A stretch of DNA of 64,000 nt from Bolinopsis microptera. Lineage: Eukaryota > Ctenophora > Tentaculata > Lobata > Bolinopsidae. Positions within the stretch are counted from its first letter, which is position 1; the number at the start of each line of letters is the position of its first letter. Under the pieces are notes generated by a model. It had not been told where the DNA came from, did not search any database, and saw only the letters and a program-made list of their open reading frames with translations. The DNA is taken from contig NC_087078.1 in NCBI RefSeq assembly GCF_026151205.1, forward strand, positions 6,217,675 to 6,281,674. The letters are read 5' to 3'. The position numbers and the translations under genes are program-made. Positions 59,241 through 64,000 of this stretch are shown piece after piece.

Positions 59241-59648
59241 GTAAGGAAACGGGATTTACAACAGTACCCACTAATACTATACTCGTAATGTACAACATTT
59301 CATAATTTGTTGACCCAAAACTGTGCTACTATTTCACATGGGGAACATTTTTGAAGAGTGGTTTCACTGATCATTATGTTTTATTCAAATCATTGCTTGT
59401 TTAGTCTATTTTATATTATATAGAATTTAAGCTTTTAATAAAATGGATATTAATATAATATATATATTATTGAAACTAACGGGTATACTTTCAATCCATT
59501 GTGCCATCAATTGCCTAGGTGTCGAAATCTCAAATTGTGAACTTAATTATTTTTTAGTAAAACGCCATTTTACTTTTTTATTTACAACGACCAATCCTAA
59601 TTCAATGTTGTGTCTACCCTTAATTAATCGTGTCAAGTTGTTCCTTGG

Positions 59649-60035
59649 ATGACTGCAACTAAAAGGAAGTCTAAACCCAACACGGCAGCTAAGAAAAAGT
59701 TCACTAAACCTGCTCGAGTGGGGAGAGTAGTTCCGTTGAACGGCGGGAAGAAACGGAGAGATACAGGGGCGCTAGCCAAAGATCAGATTCAGGTGAAGCA
59801 ATGCCGGAAAGTAAAAACCGAAGAAAAGATAGTTGAAGGCGTGGAAGTGGTGAGGCAGTTTAAAGAAGAGGTGATGTTGGTTAATAAGGTGACAGCTTCC
59901 TCTGCAATCACCTGGAGGAACTATAGACAGGTTCTGCTTAATCTCGGTGTGCCAGATAAGAACTGCAACGAACTCGCTGAGGAGATAGGTCTCCTCCAAA
60001 GTGATCGTCTAACTGCTCAGATTATTATATATTGA
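59649..60035 (+). CDS. Hypothetical basic protein (128 aa)
   Basis: ATG at 59649 to TGA. The first ~40 residues are strongly Lys/Arg-rich (MTATKRKSKPNTAAKKKF), resembling a nucleic-acid-binding or nuclear-localising tail. Then comes a charged middle and a compact C-terminal segment (WRNYRQVLLNLGVPDKN). No family recognised. It lies between the RanBP2-finger exon and a Ser-rich exon and may form part of one spliced gene with them. Confidence 0.45.
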   Translation: MTATKRKSKPNTAAKKKFTKPARVGRVVPLNGGKKRRDTGALAKDQIQVKQCRKVKTEEKIVEGVEVVRQFKEEVMLVNKVTASSAITWRNYRQVLLNLGVPDKNCNELAEEIGLLQSDRLTAQIIIY

Positions 60036-60233
60036 ATTACTATTTACCTTTGTTAGTCATTGCAGTGAGAGTGCGTAGTGGAGTGTGTTATTCAGTAAAG
60101 CAATTGACTAGGAAAGATTCACGTAGTACAATATTGTGTATAATCTCATTATCATTGTTCAAGTAGATAGTATTGTGTATTATCTAAATTTAATTATTCC
60201 AGTTTTATAATATCGTGTTTATCTTATTATCAG

Positions 60234-60623
60234 ATCCGGCTGAAACCGGATTATAATATATTCTGCCTCTCTGATTATGTCTTGGACTATATACAAAAAT
60301 TTGATCATGATGTCCAAACTCCTGTACAACCTCCTGTCGTAAACGATGCTGGAGAGACTGCCCAGACTAAACCTGTTGATGAAATTGGTTGTAGTTCGAG
60401 TTCAAGTGCCCAGACTAAGCCTGCTGATGGAAATGGTAGTAGAAGTTCGAGTTCAAGTGGCAGTTCGGGTTCTAGTGGCAGTTCGGGTTCCAGTAGTGAT
60501 AGTTCGAGCTCAAGTTCCAGTGCAATCGGTAGCTCTAACGGCAGGACTTTTTCGAACAGCAGAAAAAATCCAGCCAAGAAATTTATTCGCATCAATCATC
60601 ACCATTCTGACTCAGATAATTGA
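60234..60623 (+). CDS. Ser-rich terminal exon
   Basis: After an acceptor TCTTATTATCAG (60222-60233) a frame without ATG runs 129 codons to TGA. It contains a duplicated AQTKP(V/A)D phrase and a long Ser/Gly tract. Its end is basic and His-containing (KNPAKKFIRINHHHSD). The Ser tract is encoded by mixed codons (AGT, TCG, TCA, TCC, AGC), supporting protein-level selection rather than a DNA microsatellite. Likely an intrinsically disordered C-terminus. Confidence 0.45.
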   Translation: MRLKPDYNIFCLSDYVLDYIQKFDHDVQTPVQPPVVNDAGETAQTKPVDEIGCSSSSSAQTKPADGNGSRSSSSSGSSGSSGSSGSSSDSSSSSSSAIGSSNGRTFSNSRKNPAKKFIRINHHHSDSDN

Positions 60624-60823
60624 TTATTTAGACACCACCAAATACTATTTGGTGAAAGCTATTCGGTGAAGATTACTCAGACATTTGTATATTATAACTT
60701 TCATAAATCCAAATTATGTTCAAATAATTAATCGTCCACGCTTACATAATATTGATTTAAAGGCTAAATAACAACCACATTTTTTATTTTGGTTTCGCAA
60801 CTGAGCAAAATAAACTCCCACAG

Positions 60824-61143
60824 AATCATCTGCAGAACACCTGATAGAAAGGGTTAACAAAGCAGGGAAAAGCTTGAGGGCTTTCTGCCCCTCCTTCGTG
60901 AGAGACAGAACTCGCTGTTTTCTATCACTCAATAGAAACATACCCAAAACATACACGGATGACAGAGATGGGGTGCTCAAGATGATATCACTTTCTCTGG
61001 GAAAGTATGTGAGGAAGGAGAATGTACAAATAGAGAGACCACCGGTACAACTTAACGACAATAACTGGTTACTCCACTTCTCTCTAACCAGCATAGAGGC
61101 AGATGAAATGGAAAAGGTGATGAAATCAAAGGAGACAGGGTGA
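60824..61143 (+). CDS. Hypothetical exon overlapping the next ORF by one base
   Basis: A possible acceptor (AACTCCCACAG) precedes a 106-codon frame with no early ATG. The text includes ERVNKAGKSLRAFCPSFVRD and a helical C-terminus (SLTSIEADEMEKVMK). The stop TGA (61141-61143) overlaps ATG 61143-61145 as TGATG. No known domain. Confidence 0.4.
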
Positions 61144-61361
61144 TGTCCAGCATCACAGAAGTATGCAGGAGACGAAGAAAGGTTTTCAGAAACTCGAGGG
61201 AGTACCAATTGGTGAAAATCAACAACAGGAGGGCAGTTGCAGTGCGATTCAACACAGCGACTCGCGTGATGGGCGAGATTCGCGAGAATTCGTCCAACAC
61301 GCGACTTCAGCGGGCACTGGACAGCCTGGTGAGCATCAGAAACATGGAGAGGACTTTCTGA
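61143..61361 (+). CDS. Hypothetical basic protein (72 aa), TGATG-coupled start
   Basis: ATG at 61143 overlaps the stop of the preceding frame. The product is Arg-rich (EVCRRRRKVFRNSREYQ) with a helical C-terminus. Stop/start overlap like this is typical of termination-reinitiation in compact viral or polycistronic transcripts, but chance is possible. Function unknown. Confidence 0.35.
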   Translation: MSSITEVCRRRRKVFRNSREYQLVKINNRRAVAVRFNTATRVMGEIRENSSNTRLQRALDSLVSIRNMERTF

Positions 61362-61557
61362 GGATTCCTTCTTTCTGTTTTGATATTTTATTGTATTTAT
61401 TTATTGTGATTCACGAGTTTCATTTGTTTAACTTCAAATTTGTTACTTGAATAATATTTTTTTTTAGACTTATGTTTTGATTTTGTATTCCCCTTTCACC
61501 TTCTTAACCTCCCTTTATCCGCTTGTCTAACCTTCTATCACTTTTCTAGTTACTAGC

Positions 61558-61806
61558 ATGTCATCATCAAGGGACCTGATGAAGGCCGTTACTGCCATCA
61601 GCAGTGCGTATACCGACGACCTGAAAGAGTTAGAAGAACTCAAGAAACGCCTCAGGCGGGCAGAAAGAAGAATAAGAGACCTAACAGTGGAATTGGAGTA
61701 CTTGGCGGATCAACAGGCAGCAAGAATGGACACCCAGCCGGCGCCCCTGCCCTATTTCCACAGCCCCACCTCGCCCAGCACAGAGCCATACAGCAGCCCT
61801 CATTAG
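61558..61806 (+). CDS. Hypothetical coiled-coil protein (82 aa)
   Basis: ATG in a good context (ACTAGCATGTC) starts a protein with a clear heptad-like helix (LKELEELKKRLRRAERRIRD) and a Pro/Ser-rich tail. An acceptor-like CACTTTTCTAG lies just upstream, so it could be an exon. No family recognised. Confidence 0.45.
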   Translation: MSSSRDLMKAVTAISSAYTDDLKELEELKKRLRRAERRIRDLTVELEYLADQQAARMDTQPAPLPYFHSPTSPSTEPYSSPH

Positions 61807-62067
61807 CTCGGGAGGACGACGTGTCTCGCAGAGGCTGTTCTTATCATTCTTGTTTTTTATTTGTTTAATACATTTCATATTTTATATTTAAAGTGTTTTA
61901 CCTCTCTCTTAAAATTACAACTCATGCTATTCTTTTTTCTTTTAATTTTTAATCTCAAGCCGACCAAAACACAGCCGAAAATGTTGTAATGAAGGCAGTC
62001 TAACCTCCCATACAAATCAAAATTAGTCCTGATGGTTAAACACACACCAACGCATTTTTATCCTCAG

Positions 62068-62969
62068 AAACCAAGGGATCTGAACAAGTAACTCCTGCAG
62101 ACATTCCTGTACCCCCCTGCGTTCAGGAAGACAACCTAGAACAAGCACCCACCACCTCGACGACTGCAGATCTCATGGGGGCTGCCCCACTCACGGAAAC
62201 ACCTCCCGATGCGGGACCTTCAACCACGAATCATCCGAACGAGATAGAGCTCTCAGACCAGCTGATACAAGACATGCTTGCTGAATCTATACCTCAACAA
62301 CAGCAAGAACAAGAGAAAATGGAAAGTAATACTGACAAGAATCTATATCCTATATGGATCCACAAATCGGATTACCGCCCAATCTCTCAGAATGAGAGCG
62401 ACGCCTTGAAATCTGATATGATGAAGAACTTTCTGACTCTTGCGAGAAATGGCGACCTCACAATTGACTTTCGATTCACCTCGAAATTCTCGGACCTTAA
62501 GTCCGGTAAGATGAAACTAACATCAGAAGCGCCTGAGGCCGCAGAGGCTATCAAGCGGGTCTTATCTAGCATGCCTTTTTGGAAGGTCTTGACCACGGAG
62601 GACCTGAACACACAGGAAGGCAAAACTTTCTGGGTGTTTGTTCCCCCGGTGTGCCACGAATTCGTTGAAGACAACTCACTCAACGAGTTGATTCGTGCAC
62701 ACACCGGGTGGTTCTTAGAACCAAACGATGTCAGAACTGCGTTACCCCCGAAAAAAATTAAGGAAACTAGAAATCACCTTTGCTACATATTCTTTAAATC
62801 CTATAAAGCCCAGTGCTATTTCTTACACTTTAGATGGAATATATCCCTTCTTGGATGCACCCTGAAGTTACAGGAATACGGCGAACGAAGGGACACCACA
62901 CCAACACTTACTACAGACAACTCTCCTCAAGATCTTGTTAATTCACTATCGAAATCATCCCTTCAATAA
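62068..62969 (+). CDS. Hypothetical protein with RNA-binding-like fold (about 300 aa)
   Basis: An acceptor (TTTTTATCCTCAG) allows an exon from 62068; the first ATG is 62175. A Pro/Thr-rich acidic N-terminus is followed by a Gln-rich stretch (QQQQEQEKM). A ~180-residue globular part contains WKVLTTEDL, TFWVFVPPVCHEFV and RAHTGWFLEPNDVR segments, alternating beta strands and helices. The pattern recalls the DUF4780-type RNA-binding region found in transposon-related proteins, but this is a weak resemblance. It ends in a Ser-rich tail at TAA 62969. It is the largest non-transposon frame in 56-64 kb. Confidence 0.5.
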
Positions 62970-63410
62970 CTAACTCGTACTCGCCCTCAAACTGGAACAC
63001 GGAACTAAACAACCACGCGGGACGTGGATGTCTTTTAAAATTCATTTCATGATTGAATGAAACTTGAATGTCTTATTTATGTGGCTTCGAAATTCTTACC
63101 ATTTCAATCAACAAATATTCTATTATATTTTCAATCATATTTTTGTTAAATTATGGTGTGGCTACAAATTACTGAAATGCCAATTAAATTCTTTTCGTAA
63201 GACAAAAGTTCTTCACTAATTCATGACAATTCTAATTTTTGATTTCAATTCTTGATTGAATGATATGTTAAACGTGCTAGAACACTTGTAACCTTCTCGC
63301 TCTTCTCATTCCCTGATAGATTTAGCTACCTAAAAGTAAAACTGGGCCATGAAGGAGGCAATTTATATTTATTACCTACTAACAATCAAATATTACCTCT
63401 TTAGCAAACC

Positions 63411-64000
63411 ATGGTTGGAAGTATTACTACTCACGCCAAGGATGATGGAGAAAAGACTCCAGATTCTCTGGTGCTTGTTGTTGGAAAGAAGACTGCCAGC
63501 TCTTCGCAACAGAAGAAGACTCCAGAGTCTGTTGTTGAAAATCAGTCAAGATCCTTGCAACGAAAAAAGACCCCAGAGTCTGTTGTTGAAAAGAAGTCCA
63601 GATCTTTGCCACGAAAGAAGACTCCAGACTCTGTTGTTGAAAATCAGTCCAGATCCTTACCACGAAAGAAGACTCCAGACTCTGTTGTTGAAAAGAAGTC
63701 CAGATCTTTGCCACAAAAGAAGACTCCAGATTCTGTTGTTGAAAAGAAGTCCAGATCTTTGCCACGAAAGAAGACTCAAGATTCTGTTGTTGAATATCAG
63801 TCCAGATCCTTGCCACGAAAGAAGACTCCAGATGTTGTTGAAAATCAGTCCAGATCCTTGCCACGAAAGAAGACTCCAGATGTTGTTGAAAATCAGTCCA
63901 GATCCTTGCCACGAAAGAAGACTCCAGATGTTGTTGAAAATCAGTCCAGATCCTTGCCACGAAAGAAGACTCCAGACTCTGTTGTTGAAAATCAGTCCAG
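63411..64000 (+). CDS. Repeat protein of 16-17-residue basic units, runs off the window
   Basis: ATG in strong context (GCAAACCATGG) opens a frame that stays open to the window end, 196 codons. After ~35 residues it consists of repeats of the form RKKTPDSVVENQSRSLP (17 codons), alternating with an EKKSRSLP version, and later 16-codon units lacking one Ser. Unit changes keep the frame (51 and 48 bp), and most substitutions are conservative, supporting coding. The protein is Lys/Arg/Ser-rich, likely disordered and nuclear or phospho-regulated (SRS and TPD sites; inference). The open - strand frame over the same repeats is a shadow. Confidence 0.6.
   Translation, partial: MVGSITTHAKDDGEKTPDSLVLVVGKKTASSSQQKKTPESVVENQSRSLQRKKTPESVVEKKSRSLPRKKTPDSVVENQSRSLPRKKTPDSVVEKKSRSLPQKKTPDSVVEKKSRSLPRKKTQDSVVEYQSRSLPRKKTPDVVENQSRSLPRKKTPDVVENQSRSLPRKKTPDVVENQSRSLPRKKTPDSVVENQS

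Noticed and set aside
63427-63960. Minus-strand repeat protein
   Set aside because: The + strand frame has a good ATG context and a basic, conservative repeat pattern. The - strand frame is its shadow.

Overview
This is eukaryotic, almost certainly metazoan, nuclear DNA. It is AT-rich, has GT-AG introns with short exons, several families of non-LTR retrotransposons, hAT-type MITEs, satellite DNA, and long multidomain receptor genes with a signal peptide, Cys-rich ectodomain, one membrane span and a tyrosine-rich tail. A cnidarian (perhaps hydrozoan) source fits the composition and gene types, but that is inference; nothing here fixes the species. Long G runs and indel-dominated differences between repeat copies suggest a long-read assembly with limited polishing.

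Layout. 1-13.2 kb: no intact gene. A decayed LINE (5.7-12.6 kb) is split by a 3.6-kb element with ~1-kb inverted arms (7845-11467, 7-bp target duplication). All of it lies between two ~130-bp inverted arms at 3.4 and 13.1 kb. 13.4-14 kb: palindromic minisatellites. 14.2-26.1 kb: a head-to-tail cluster of at least three related receptor genes on the + strand: a 3' tail fragment (C), gene A (15949-20359) and gene B (21304-26125). 27.6-28.1 kb: last exon of a rhodopsin-family GPCR on the - strand. 28.1-42.3 kb: a ~14-kb dimeric satellite (unit ~370 bp) that runs directly up to that exon. 43.9-55.4 kb: small spliced zinc-finger-type genes riddled with LINE insertions, ORF1-only retrocopies and two hAT MITEs. 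55.5-57.4 kb: 14-bp and 39-bp tandem arrays. 56.8-64 kb: a run of short + strand exons and ORFs, mostly basic or low-complexity, ending in a protein of 16-17-residue repeats that leaves the window.

The most notable content is the receptor cluster. Genes A and B each have a tiny signal-peptide exon and one very large exon. That exon encodes a Notch-ligand-N-terminus-like domain, then about ten or more tandem modules with the cysteine spacing of the DSL domain (C-x8-C-x3-C-x7..9-C-x7-C-x8-C, with a YYG motif), one transmembrane helix, and a 300-500 residue tail full of YxxL/I/V motifs, including strict ITIM consensus sites in B. This is a Notch-ligand-like ectodomain on an immunoreceptor-like tail, with signs of sequence exchange between and within paralogues. 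Both genes are interrupted in this assembly: A by a 5'-truncated LINE with a 13-bp target duplication, B by a ~1.28-kb array of a 405-bp repeat. In each case conceptual excision restores one continuous frame (about 1,025 and 1,098 residues), so the breaks look recent or haplotype-specific.
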